A program made the translations under genes and the position numbers. Shown here one piece after another: positions 49,534 through 58,372 of a stretch of DNA of 64,000 bases. The DNA comes from Candidatus Woesearchaeota archaeon (GTDB taxonomy: Archaea > Nanobdellota > Nanobdellia > Woesearchaeales > JAFGLG01), in NCBI GenBank assembly GCA_016928155.1, contig JAFGLG010000002.1:62001-126000 (forward strand), given 5' to 3'. A model generated the notes under the pieces. The model did not search any database, was not told where the DNA came from, and saw only the letters and a program-made list of their open reading frames with translations. Positions within the stretch are counted from its first letter, which is position 1. Each line of letters starts with the position of its first letter.

Positions 49534-51029
49534 AATTTCCTCACAATGCCTTTCACTGCATCCACCTCAACAAGATCCTCATCTTTTAAAACTTTTGTGG
49601 CAATCTTGGTGCCGATAATGCAAGGGACATTCAGTTCTCTTGAAACAATTGCTGCATGGGATGTTACACCTCCAGCATCAGTTATTATCGCAGCCGCCTT
49701 CTTCATGGCAGGCACAACATCAGGATTAGTGGCAGGAGAGACAAGTATATTTCCCTGCTCCATCTTTGACATATCTTCTGGGAAGAAGATGAGCTTGACA
49801 ATGCCAGTTGCTATTCCCGGGCAGGCGCACATGCCCTTTATCTCATCAGAATCCGGCATTTCATGCTGCTCAATCTGAATAATATATGCCTTTGCTTGCT
49901 TGCCATACTCAAAACTGTTCTTCCCATTCCTGCTTACCATGACACAGCCCATGTTACGCTTCTCCAACTCCATCTTGTCAACCATCTTGTTATTTAGGAA
50001 GAGCTCTCTTCTCTCTTCGGGAAGCATCCACCTTGACTGATCAAGAGAATAATCATATCTGCGGCAGATCTCCTTATATATCTTATAGATATAATAAAAA
50101 GAATGAGTGAATCTCTCTTTCCTATATGGTTTTGTATAGAGAAATCCTTGAGCAATCTTGAAAAGCTTCTGATGCTTCTCATCAATAATATATTTCTCTA
50201 TGCATTCTCTCTTCTTTTTCTCAACCTGTTCATCTTTTTTCCTAATCTCTGCCAAAAACTGTTCAGGCTTCTGGGAACTTGAGGCCAATGTGAGCAGCTT
50301 CTCATAAAAATATTCCATACCCCATAATGCACCGAGGAAATCATGAGGTATCCAGTGATATTCCGCATGATGTGCCTCAAGAAGCTTGAATTCTTCAGGG
50401 AAACTCTCCTTGAAATGCCCGATCTTTGGGTTATCCTTCAGGAATTTTGTTGATTCTGGTGAAAATATCTTCTTGCACATCTCTAGGAAAGCAATCTCCT
50501 CTTCTGCAACAACAGTCTTTCCTTCGGGTGTGCAAAGTACAGAGAAGACCTCGCCTGCGTTATCACCTGCAACGCTCTTAAGATAGTCAAGCAGATAATT
50601 GGAGAAAAAAGGCTCCCAAGCATCAAGAATCATAGGGATATTCCCTGAAATGAACATCTCGATACCAAGCTGGTAAAACTCATTGAAACATCGCCAGAGC
50701 TCTTCTCCTGAAGCCTTCTCAACATCCAAATCCTTTAGGTTCTTCTCTGTTGTTGCAAAGATATTGTCTGCGTGCTTCATTATGTCTTTGATCACCCGCA
50801 TACCATAATCTGGATCATCAATGAGTCTCTTTAGAATATCCTTAGCTGCCTTCTCCAGTTCATCCTTCAAATAACATACCTGGCCGGTCTGCAGGTCCTT
50901 GAAATTGACTAGAGTTTCAGAGAAATTCTTGCCTAAGCTCTTTGTGATATGCTCTGTGTTGCACTCACCATACATCATGACAACATCCGGGACCATATTT
51001 ATCTCATCGAACATAACAACAAAAGTCAT
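49530..51029 (-). CDS. PEP-utilising enzyme swivelling-domain protein (1)
   Basis: A 499-residue protein whose C-terminal 90 residues are the swivelling phosphohistidine domain of PEP synthase/PPDK: VSPATNPDVVPAMKKAAAII, then DAGGVTSHAAIVSREL with the phosphoryl-accepting His near 458. The N-terminal 400 residues are helical and unrelated to the ATP-grasp or PEP-binding barrel of known members. It is one of two tandem paralogs joined by an ATGA overlap. Possibly transfers a phosphoryl group to an unknown acceptor. Confidence 0.75.
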   Translation of the reverse strand: MTFVVMFDEINMVPDVVMMYGECNTEHITKSLGKNFSETLVNFKDLQTGQVCYLKDELEKAAKDILKRLIDDPDYGMRVIKDIMKHADNIFATTEKNLKDLDVEKASGEELWRCFNEFYQLGIEMFISGNIPMILDAWEPFFSNYLLDYLKSVAGDNAGEVFSVLCTPEGKTVVAEEEIAFLEMCKKIFSPESTKFLKDNPKIGHFKESFPEEFKLLEAHHAEYHWIPHDFLGALWGMEYFYEKLLTLASSSQKPEQFLAEIRKKDEQVEKKKRECIEKYIIDEKHQKLFKIAQGFLYTKPYRKERFTHSFYYIYKIYKEICRRYDYSLDQSRWMLPEERRELFLNNKMVDKMELEKRNMGCVMVSRNGKNSFEYGKQAKAYIIQIEQHEMPDSDEIKGMCACPGIATGIVKLIFFPEDMSKMEQGNILVSPATNPDVVPAMKKAAAIITDAGGVTSHAAIVSRELNVPCIIGTKIATKVLKDEDLVEVDAVKGIVRKL

Positions 51030-52108
51030 CTTATCTTCCTCACAATACCCTCATCAGCATCCACTTCAACCTCATCACCATCATTCAGGACCTTGGTGGC
51101 TACTTTTGTGCCTACAATGCATGGGATGCCGAGCTCTCTTGCCACTATGGCAGCATGGGAGGTGAGGCCACCTTCATCTGTTACAATGGCACCAGCCTTC
51201 TCAATAGCAAGCATCATCTCGGGGCCTGTAGTCTCAGCAACCAAAACATCACCATCCATCACTTTTTTGATCTCCTCCTTGAAATTATCACTGAAAACTG
51301 TCCTTACTACTTTGACAATCCCAGAATAAATACCCTTATTTGCTATTGTGCCTGGAATCTCGTCCAAATTCTCACTGAAGAAATAATTTTCAAACTTATC
51401 CATCAAATCCTTCACTTCTCTGCCTTGTATAATATTCCAGTCATTATGTCTTGAGAGCATCCAATAAGTCTTGTCCCTGTCTGATAGAGGAATCTCTTTG
51501 TTATCCAGAATGTCTACTATCTCCTGGAAACTGAGCCACTGGAGATCAGATCTTTCCTTTCTTTTCTGGATCTCATCAATATACTTCTTCCACATGATAT
51601 TGTGATTATAGAACTTATTCAGGAGCTTCCTTGCTTCAAGCTTCAACCCACCCATCCTGTTCAGATTATGCGCAAGACCGCTCTTTGGATCCTCTTTAGC
51701 AATCATCTCCACCTTTTCCAGGAAAAAGAACTCAGTATAGAAATAATTTCCACCTAAATCCTGAAACAGACCTGCTCTTGCTCCAATCCTTTGCTTCAAC
51801 TCATCATCATTCAGCTTTGCCACATCATCTTTCTCTGTCTCTTTGACAAGCTCTTCTCCTTTTCTGATGCTATTCTTGATGTCCTTCTCCCAATCTGCAA
51901 TATCTGAATAGAAATCAACAGCAGAAGCTGAGAATCTCTTAATATCTTTCTTTGAGAGATAGAACCTGAGCCCCTTATCCTTGTGATCATAGAAGAAAAC
52001 CATGTCTGATTCTCGGATCTCCTTGAAAAGATAGCAAGAAGTGAAGATGAAATTCACATCATGGTCTGTCCAAAGATAGGTGTAATCCTGCGGGTTTGGG
52101 ACTTTCAT
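51026..52108 (-). CDS. PEP-utilising enzyme swivelling-domain protein (2)
   Basis: A 360-residue paralog of the downstream protein: a helical N-terminal 270 residues (with KVPNPQDYTYLWTDHDVNF at the start) and a C-terminal swivelling domain, GDVLVAETTGPEMMLAIEKA and DEGGLTSHAAIVARELGIPC (His near 318). It too lacks ATP-grasp and TIM-barrel domains. The start is an ATGA overlap with the phosphoesterase gene upstream, so phosphoesterase and both swivel proteins form one operon. Confidence 0.77.
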   Translation of the reverse strand: MKVPNPQDYTYLWTDHDVNFIFTSCYLFKEIRESDMVFFYDHKDKGLRFYLSKKDIKRFSASAVDFYSDIADWEKDIKNSIRKGEELVKETEKDDVAKLNDDELKQRIGARAGLFQDLGGNYFYTEFFFLEKVEMIAKEDPKSGLAHNLNRMGGLKLEARKLLNKFYNHNIMWKKYIDEIQKRKERSDLQWLSFQEIVDILDNKEIPLSDRDKTYWMLSRHNDWNIIQGREVKDLMDKFENYFFSENLDEIPGTIANKGIYSGIVKVVRTVFSDNFKEEIKKVMDGDVLVAETTGPEMMLAIEKAGAIVTDEGGLTSHAAIVARELGIPCIVGTKVATKVLNDGDEVEVDADEGIVRKIR

Positions 52109-52704
52109 TTTATTCTAATTAGCTTACCTTTCGGGCCTGGATTGATTATTGTTGTCTTCTTTATCCTATCCTGCTTGCCTGCATTCTCATGGATGTGGCC
52201 GCAGATGACAAGATTGAGGTCGACTTCCTCGATGAAATCCCTCAAGGTCCTGTTGCCTACACAATCCCCATTCAGAACATCAAGCGTTGTCTGGAAAGGC
52301 GGGGGATGGATGATGAAGACTTTCTTAAGATTCCTGTGCTCATCCATGAGGATCTTGAATGCCTTTGCAGTCTTCCTCAATCCAGGCTCATCCATGACAA
52401 ACCCATTTCCTGCAAAACCCATGAAAAGATGATCCTTCACTATTATAGCATGCTTGTGCAGATAGATTATCTTATCAAATCCCTTGCAGGCGATCTTCAA
52501 AGACCTCGGGCTCTCATGATTGCCAGGGATTATGAGGACTTTCTTCTTCAGCCTGCTGAGCCTGCGAAGCCACTGCTCCAAGTCCTGCTCAAAAATAGTG
52601 AGATCACCGGCACAGATGATGATATCTGCCTTCGGCGCCTTCTTTGCCAGGGAGGCCCAGGCAGTCTCGCTGCCATGCAAATCAGTGAATGCGAGGATGT
52701 TCAT
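52105..52704 (-). CDS. Small metallophosphoesterase
   Basis: A 199-residue calcineurin-like phosphoesterase with FTDLHGSE, CAGDLTIFE, IPGNHESP, IIHPPPF and CGHIHENAG, as in the YfcE/MJ0936-like archaeal group acting on small phosphodiesters or nucleotides. It leads an operon with the two swivelling-domain proteins, which suggests that this operon handles a phosphorylated small molecule. A start TATA-like AT-rich segment lies within the 41-base gap to the double Lrp gene. Confidence 0.88.
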   Translation of the reverse strand: MNILAFTDLHGSETAWASLAKKAPKADIIICAGDLTIFEQDLEQWLRRLSRLKKKVLIIPGNHESPRSLKIACKGFDKIIYLHKHAIIVKDHLFMGFAGNGFVMDEPGLRKTAKAFKILMDEHRNLKKVFIIHPPPFQTTLDVLNGDCVGNRTLRDFIEEVDLNLVICGHIHENAGKQDRIKKTTIINPGPKGKLIRIK

Positions 52705-52745
52705 CTTATATCCCGGTTCTCATTCTGTTTATATAATTATTGTGC

Positions 52746-53714
52746 CTAAAAAGGCAAATATCTTATCTTAACAGTCTCATAAAACATGAAAGTCCTGTAA
52801 TCGCCTATCATCTCAGGGAACTTAAGCCTGAGATCGCTCACAAAATCAAAAAGCTCCTGGTTGTTCTTGACCATGATCTCAACATCAAGGTCTTCAGGAA
52901 GGCCAACACCCTTGACTATGTAAAGGATTATAGGATTCATCTTGATATACTGATAAATCCTGTTCATCTTCTCCTTTGAGATGTTGTTGAGATTGATCCA
53001 GAGTTTGTAATAAGTATAACCCAGCTTATTATGATCAAGATCGGGCCTGTAGCCTTCAATGAGCTTGTTCTTCTCCATGCCCCTTATCCTGTTAGCGATG
53101 GTTTTTGGAGATAGATCAATCCTTCTTGACATATCAGTCAGGGACATCCTTGCATCTTCACAAAGAAGAGAGAGAATCCTCTTGTCATCATCATCAATCT
53201 CAATCCTTTCGGGGGTCTCCTGGATATGAATCTCCTTTGTCCTGGATTCCTTAAGGAGCCAGCGATGCTGGAAATGCACAACATCAGTTGTGATAGATTC
53301 ATTCTTGTATTTTATGTAAGCGCTGAATCTTGAGAAGATGTCAAGCACAGCCTCTTTATATTCAGTGATGCTCTTAGCCCACATCACAAACAACAGATCA
53401 TAGACTCCTTGCGTCGTGAAGACCCAGAACCATCTTGGGTCATGCTTGATGTAATCAAGAATCTCCTGCTCTTTCTCTGGGGTAATGTTGCTCAATGTGA
53501 GCGAGAGGCGACAATAGATGTAGCCAAGCTTGGGGACATTGATGATCGGAACAAAACCCTTAATGACACCGAGCCTCATAAGACGATTCATCTTATATTT
53601 GGTGCCTTGCTTGCTGAGACCAATCCTCTTTGCCAACCGTGAAAGCGGAGCTCTCGCATCAAAATCCAGCAGGTGGATGAGCTTCCGGTCCTTCAGATCC
53701 AGCTTGATAGTCAT
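52746..53714 (-). CDS. Double-domain Lrp/AsnC-type regulator
   Basis: A 322-residue protein with two Lrp modules in tandem: an HTH at about 10-55 (DLKDRKLIHLLDFDARAPLS) followed by a RAM-like domain, then a second HTH at about 178-225 (DDDDKRILSLLCEDARMSLT) with its own RAM-like domain. Such fused Lrp proteins occur in archaea and may act without forming classical dimers. The neighbours are the phosphoesterase/swivel operon on the same strand and a methyltransferase divergent from it; either could be a target. Confidence 0.85.
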   Translation of the reverse strand: MTIKLDLKDRKLIHLLDFDARAPLSRLAKRIGLSKQGTKYKMNRLMRLGVIKGFVPIINVPKLGYIYCRLSLTLSNITPEKEQEILDYIKHDPRWFWVFTTQGVYDLLFVMWAKSITEYKEAVLDIFSRFSAYIKYKNESITTDVVHFQHRWLLKESRTKEIHIQETPERIEIDDDDKRILSLLCEDARMSLTDMSRRIDLSPKTIANRIRGMEKNKLIEGYRPDLDHNKLGYTYYKLWINLNNISKEKMNRIYQYIKMNPIILYIVKGVGLPEDLDVEIMVKNNQELFDFVSDLRLKFPEMIGDYRTFMFYETVKIRYLPF

Positions 53715-53826
53715 TTTATATCTTTTCTTAATTCCTTTACTTTAAGACATCATTATATATAAATTATTTCATTTTGTCAAATTTTTTCTTAAATATTTTA
53801 TTATATTTCATCACTTACCAATAGTC

Positions 53827-54567
53827 ATGGACAATATATTAGCAAGCATGTGGGAAGAGTTTGTAGGAAAAAGGAGCGAGATGGAGAAAGAGTTCTATCG
53901 CTCAATCCTGTGTGCGCATGACTGCAACAGAATTTTTGACGCGGCAACAGGGACAGGAGATGATTCGATAGACCTGATCCTAGCGGGATTTGATGTGACA
54001 AGCAATGAGATAAATGAAGACCTAAGAATAAAATCACATAAGAAAGCAGGGGAATCTGGAGTGGAACTGGTATTCACATCATATGACTGGAGAAAACTAC
54101 CAGGTGACATGATACATCAATATGATGGCATGATCTGCCTGGGTAACTCACTGACGATACTGCGACATCCAGGTGAGCAAGCAAAAGCATTGAGGAAAAT
54201 GAGAAGGAGCCTGAGAGATGGTGGGGTGCTGATAGTTGATCAGAGAAATTATGATTATATATTGGATTCAAGAGAAGATATCATAAACAATGGGTTGAGA
54301 TTCAAATATGAGATAAGATATTGCGGCAAGACAATCAGGGCAAGGCCATGCAGTATCCGCGATAATCTTGTTGTGATGGAATATGTGGACAACAAAGCAA
54401 GACAAGGACCTGCATTCCCACCAATCCTGAAGATGTACCCATTCAGGTTCCATGAACTCAGAGCACAGATAATAAATTCCGGGTTCAGGGATGTGACAAG
54501 CTACAGCGACCTAGAACTTGGATACAATAGAGATGCTGACTTCCATCAGCATGTATGTGTTAAATAA
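53827..54567 (+). CDS. SAM-dependent methyltransferase, glycine N-methyltransferase-like
   Basis: A 246-residue class I methyltransferase with motif I DAATGTGDDSIDLILAGF (about 38-55). CLGNSLTIL and especially VDQRNYDYILD resemble the hallmark loop of glycine/sarcosine N-methyltransferases. It could make sarcosine or betaine as compatible solutes, or tune SAM levels, but a different acceptor is possible since several catalytic positions cannot be checked. It starts at ATG 53827, about 60 bases after an AT-rich TATA-like region. Confidence 0.7.
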   Translation: MDNILASMWEEFVGKRSEMEKEFYRSILCAHDCNRIFDAATGTGDDSIDLILAGFDVTSNEINEDLRIKSHKKAGESGVELVFTSYDWRKLPGDMIHQYDGMICLGNSLTILRHPGEQAKALRKMRRSLRDGGVLIVDQRNYDYILDSREDIINNGLRFKYEIRYCGKTIRARPCSIRDNLVVMEYVDNKARQGPAFPPILKMYPFRFHELRAQIINSGFRDVTSYSDLELGYNRDADFHQHVCVK

Positions 54568-54611
54568 AATTTATAAATACAATAACAATTAAATTATTAA
54601 GAGGTGATCAT

Positions 54612-55013
54612 ATGAAAAAAATCATGATTGCAATATTCACTATTTCTTTACTATTAGTGCTCGGCTGCACCAAACCTGCTCCGCTCGTGGGTGGGGACAG
54701 GGATGAGCATGGATGCATAGGTAGCGCAGGATATTCCTGGTGCGAGAGGCTTGATAAGTGCGTCAGGATATGGGAAGAGCCTTGCACAGTAGAGGACCTT
54801 GCCAGGACGCATTGCAATGAAGAGAATGTGGATTCGTTGTACACGTGCGGAGAATACGCGAAAGTCATCAGCACACTGCTCGGCGGAGGAGCGACATACT
54901 ACAAACTTGGTGGCAGCTCATTTCAGTGCCCAGTTGTCGGACCTGACTCAATGACAGAAGAATGCAAGCAGATGATGGATGCAGAGTGCGAAGAGGTCAG
55001 CTGCCAAAGCTGA
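54612..55013 (+). CDS. Cys-rich lipoprotein
   Basis: A 133-residue lipoprotein with lipobox LVLGC (Cys 19), then a conserved-looking external segment DEHGCIGSAGYSWCERLDKC and VRIWEEPC with many cysteines likely forming disulfides, and a Cys-rich end (CKQMMDAECEEVSC). The motif is known from small bacterial and archaeal surface proteins without an assigned function. Its ribosome site is GAGGTGATC before ATG 54612. It overlaps the convergent ProX gene by 17 bases. Confidence 0.75.
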   Translation: MKKIMIAIFTISLLLVLGCTKPAPLVGGDRDEHGCIGSAGYSWCERLDKCVRIWEEPCTVEDLARTHCNEENVDSLYTCGEYAKVISTLLGGGATYYKLGGSSFQCPVVGPDSMTEECKQMMDAECEEVSCQS

Positions 55014-55488
55014 TTACCTCTTTCTTCTGTTCCAGCAGATCCATAAACCTGTGAAACATCTCTCTTGACAATTCAAGCGATTCTGTATTAATATTAGGAT
55101 GGAAGCTGACAATATCTGCATCCCAGACATCATGGTCTATGTAAACAATCACCTTCCCCTCCTTATCATTCAACAGGCCAAATGGGGAGACTGAACCTTT
55201 TGTCAGGCCTAATAAATCCATGAGCTCCCTATCATCCCCGAACCTGATATGCTTGGACCCTATAATCCCAGAAAACCACCTAAGATCAATCTTCTTATCT
55301 GCAGCCATTATGACCAGGAAAAAACGACCTGATATCTTATCCTTAAGGAATAGGTTCTTGCATGCAAGACCAGGAATATGACTGCAATGCTTCTCTGCCT
55401 CCTCCACTGTAAAAACCGCAGGATGGGTGTGAAGCCTGTAAACAATATGGTTCTCTTCCAGGAATCTCTTGACTTCGGACCTCATCAT
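54997..55488 (-). CDS. YbaK/ProX-type aminoacyl-tRNA deacylase
   Basis: A 163-residue free-standing editing protein of the ProRS INS-domain superfamily that removes mischarged Ala (or similar) from tRNA-Pro. Diagnostic text: ACKNLFLKDKISGRFFLVIM, LGLTKGSVSPFGLLND and SFHPNINTESLEL. It is the second free-standing tRNA editing domain in this window, next to the ThrRS-type one at 5.5 kb. Its start overlaps the stop of the VWA gene by 4 bases, so it is in an operon with the MoxR/VWA pair. Confidence 0.9.
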   Translation of the reverse strand: MMRSEVKRFLEENHIVYRLHTHPAVFTVEEAEKHCSHIPGLACKNLFLKDKISGRFFLVIMAADKKIDLRWFSGIIGSKHIRFGDDRELMDLLGLTKGSVSPFGLLNDKEGKVIVYIDHDVWDADIVSFHPNINTESLELSREMFHRFMDLLEQKKEVISFGS

Positions 55489-56678
55489 GGACCCTTTGTC
55501 GCATAATAATCCTGCAAGATAATGGAATCCATCTCTTCCAGGTCCTTGACAATGTATAATCTGCCTTCGCCGAGCTGGGTTATCTCCTCAGCAAGCTTCT
55601 TCCCTTTCTTATCAAGGCTGATGCCGATCAGCGAGATAGTGATACCATTGGCCCTGGCAAGAGAGACAGCTTCCAAGGTCACTCTATGCGGATCCTCCCC
55701 TATTGTAGGAAGGGCATCAGTTAAGAAGATAAGATGCTTTGTGCAGGTCTCAGAAGGGAAGAGCTCGACAGCCTTCCTTATTGTGGAGACAAGATCAGTC
55801 TCGCTTGCCGGTCTTATCGAGGTAATTGAATCCAAAATCTTGCCAAAATCATCAGTGGGCTGGACAAAATCCTTCACCTCCTTGCCAAAAACAATAAGAC
55901 CTACCTTGTCGCCCTCATCAATGGCCTTGAAGGCGAGCGCAATCCCAGCCTTCTTGGCATGCTCAATCTTCCGGCCCTTCATGGAACCTGATGAGTCCAG
56001 GGCATAGATGATATAAGAATGGCCTTTTGACTGGCGTTCATAGGATTTCATATCATCTTTCTCAAGCCGGGGATGGGATCTCCTTATAGCCTGCCTGATT
56101 GATGCCTTTATTGCAATATCACGATAACGATCACCTTTATGATAAGACTTGATGGCATCCTTCTCACCATACAAATCCTTCTCCTTATTGTATCTCTCGC
56201 CGACAATGCCTTTCGGGATGAGATTCTCAATCTCCTCAATATACATGACAATGGAAGCAAGCTCCAGTGCTTTCCTTGTCAAGGAGTTATCCTTTGTTAT
56301 GATCCCTTCCTTCTTGAGCCTCCTCAGGGACTCATTGATCCTCTGCTTCATCTCCTTCTGGAACTCCGGAAGCCGTATATTCCTCTCGACATAATCTGGG
56401 TCAAAGCCAGAAAGAATCCTCAGAATGCGCTTGCCATAAAGCTTCTCTGCATACTTGTAATTCGAGACAAGACCCTGCATCATGATATCAGGAGTGAAAG
56501 AAGAGATGTTGAAATTGATCGCATCAGAGACAAGCTTGCCATCATCAATCTTGTCCTTATCCCCCTCAAGAACAGAATGCATCAGCTTGTCCTCAATGAA
56601 CTGTGTTGACAGTTTCCCCTGGATCTCATCAATAGGAGTCAGCTCAGCAACCTGCTTATCGCTGCTAAAGTGAATCAC
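55485..56678 (-). CDS. VWA-domain protein, partner of MoxR ATPase
   Basis: A 397-residue protein with a helical N-terminal half and a C-terminal von Willebrand A domain: IIYALDSSGSMKGRKIEHAK (MIDAS), a conserved Thr-containing loop ASETDLVSTIRKA and LIFLTDALPTIGEDP. It pairs with the AAA+ protein immediately upstream, as in MoxR/CoxE or magnesium-chelatase-like systems that insert metals or remodel proteins. GTG 56678 is preferred (GAGGAGAGG 7 bases before); a TTG at 56726 would overlap the ATPase by 62 bases. Confidence 0.85.
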   Translation of the reverse strand: MIHFSSDKQVAELTPIDEIQGKLSTQFIEDKLMHSVLEGDKDKIDDGKLVSDAINFNISSFTPDIMMQGLVSNYKYAEKLYGKRILRILSGFDPDYVERNIRLPEFQKEMKQRINESLRRLKKEGIITKDNSLTRKALELASIVMYIEEIENLIPKGIVGERYNKEKDLYGEKDAIKSYHKGDRYRDIAIKASIRQAIRRSHPRLEKDDMKSYERQSKGHSYIIYALDSSGSMKGRKIEHAKKAGIALAFKAIDEGDKVGLIVFGKEVKDFVQPTDDFGKILDSITSIRPASETDLVSTIRKAVELFPSETCTKHLIFLTDALPTIGEDPHRVTLEAVSLARANGITISLIGISLDKKGKKLAEEITQLGEGRLYIVKDLEEMDSIILQDYYATKGP

Positions 56679-57684
56679 CTTGATCCTCTCCTCTGGAGAA
56701 TTTATTAGAATCAAAGAACTTGGCAAACTCCTCCTGTATGAACTGGCGATTCTCTTTCAGATACCTTATGGACGGCTTGAGCTTGATCCTGTGCGAGATG
56801 ACAGAGAGGATAGCCTCCTGCACATCAGCAAAAGCAACCTCATCCCTGCCGGAGATCAGGGCATTGGATTGGGCGCGCTCGTAGAGACCTATTGATGCTC
56901 TTACGCTCGGAAAACGCTCAAGATTCGGGCTTTCCCTCAGATCCCTCACAAAACCTATGGCCTTGTCCAAGATAGGTTCTGGAAATTTCACAAGAGGCTC
57001 AGAGTTGCATTTCACAATATCCTTCTCCACCTTCAATGATTCGGGATAGGACATGTAAACAACATCAAACCTGTCCATGAGGACAGTGGAAAGCCTCTCA
57101 GTGCCGGAGAAATCCTCAGGGTTCATGGTAGCAATAAAGATGAAATTGGCAGGGATGTCAATATCATAGCTGCCGATAGTTGCATAACCCTCCTGCAAGA
57201 CCTGGAGCAGGGCATTCTGGAGCTTCTCAGGGCAACGGTTCAGCTCATCAAAGAAAAGGATTCCATTATTCGCGCGAAATATCTTGCCTGGAGTGAAAGC
57301 CTCGATGCTGAGAGGCCCGAACTTCAATGCCTTGATGGGATCAATATCACCCAGTATATCCTCAACAGTAAGGTCTGGAGAACCCTGAATCCTGACAAAA
57401 CGATCCTCCCCTGAAATCCTCTTTGTCTTAGGCTTCTTGTTCCTGCACTCAGGGCATAATGGTGATCCGGGATCACAATGATAAGAGCAGTCATTCACTT
57501 CTATCTCTGGAAGAAGCTTGGCGACACCCTTTGCCAATGTGGTCTTGCCTATGCCAGGAGGACCGGCAATGATAAGATGCCTTCCGACTAACAGTGCAGA
57601 CGCCAATTCCTTCTTTGTCCTCGCCTGGCCCTTGACATCAGGGAAAGGATCAGAGACAAGCAAATTATCCTTGAGTTTTTCCAT
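56665..57684 (-). CDS. MoxR/ChlI-like AAA+ ATPase with zinc-ribbon insert
   Basis: A 339-residue AAA+ protein with Walker A GPPGIGKT (41-48), Walker B ILFFDELNRC (about 150), sensor text ATMNPEDFSG and an arginine finger region MDRFDVVYM. Between Walker A and B it carries a small insert with Cys 66, 70, 77 and 80 that should bind zinc, as in magnesium chelatase-like archaeal proteins. It works with the VWA protein that overlaps its 3' end by 14 bases. ATG 57684 fits the family; ten more upstream codons are open. Confidence 0.9.
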   Translation of the reverse strand: MEKLKDNLLVSDPFPDVKGQARTKKELASALLVGRHLIIAGPPGIGKTTLAKGVAKLLPEIEVNDCSYHCDPGSPLCPECRNKKPKTKRISGEDRFVRIQGSPDLTVEDILGDIDPIKALKFGPLSIEAFTPGKIFRANNGILFFDELNRCPEKLQNALLQVLQEGYATIGSYDIDIPANFIFIATMNPEDFSGTERLSTVLMDRFDVVYMSYPESLKVEKDIVKCNSEPLVKFPEPILDKAIGFVRDLRESPNLERFPSVRASIGLYERAQSNALISGRDEVAFADVQEAILSVISHRIKLKPSIRYLKENRQFIQEEFAKFFDSNKFSRGEDQGDSL

Positions 57685-57775
57685 AATCACCACAAAGGCG
57701 CGCTGATTCTGCAATTTAAATAGGTTTTGGAAAAAATCAGGGCGCGTAGACGTCGGAGTTTAAATATTTTTTGGG

Positions 57776-58372
57776 TCAGAAGAGAATGCGTATGAGCAGT
57801 ATGACAAGGCCGGCAGCCATCGGAATAGTGAGGTTGTCATCAAGGATCACCTTGAACCTTCTTGATTCAACAGCCTCTATCAGCATACCGACAATGGAAG
57901 CGAACAGGGCTTCGGGAACAGAGACAAAAAGCAATGCAACAATAAAGGCAGCTGCACCGCCCGCTATATTACCCTCTGCAAATTTCTTCCTAGAGAGGGG
58001 ATGCTGGACTCTGCCGAAGGCAATGCCATAAAGAGCTGAGACTGAATCACCGAATGTAAGAACAGCAATCGATGCAAGCGCTATGTCCTTTGGAAAAATG
58101 ATGATTGCCAAGATGGTGCCGAACAGGAACATCAAGGCGCCCCTTCCGGGAAAGACCTTAAGATGCTCTTCTTTCTCAAAGATATCCAACAGATAGGATA
58201 TAAGAGGAACCCTTGAAAACCTGCACCAGACAGAAAGGAAAATGCCTGCGATGAGAAGAGCCATCAACTGCAGCAAGGAGACCATATCAGCCCATATCAG
58301 GAATAGCATCACAGAGCCAAAGACAATATGAAAAATTTTCCTCCTGAAATGAAATTCAAACTGCCTGTTCAA
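57776..58372 (-). CDS. Polyprenol/phytol kinase-like membrane protein
   Basis: A 198-residue membrane protein of the CTP-dependent dolichol/phytol kinase (Sec59/Dgk1/VTE5) group: FRRKIFHIVFGSVML near the start, TFGDSVSALYGIAFGR, and KFAEGNIAGGAAAFI. It would phosphorylate a polyprenol or geranylgeraniol for lipid-carrier recycling. TTG 58372 is proposed since it overlaps the TGA of the PAP2 gene (TTGA) and follows AAGGGGTGG; the frame extends upstream inside that gene to 58459. Confidence 0.8.
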   Translation of the reverse strand: MNRQFEFHFRRKIFHIVFGSVMLFLIWADMVSLLQLMALLIAGIFLSVWCRFSRVPLISYLLDIFEKEEHLKVFPGRGALMFLFGTILAIIIFPKDIALASIAVLTFGDSVSALYGIAFGRVQHPLSRKKFAEGNIAGGAAAFIVALLFVSVPEALFASIVGMLIEAVESRRFKVILDDNLTIPMAAGLVILLIRILF

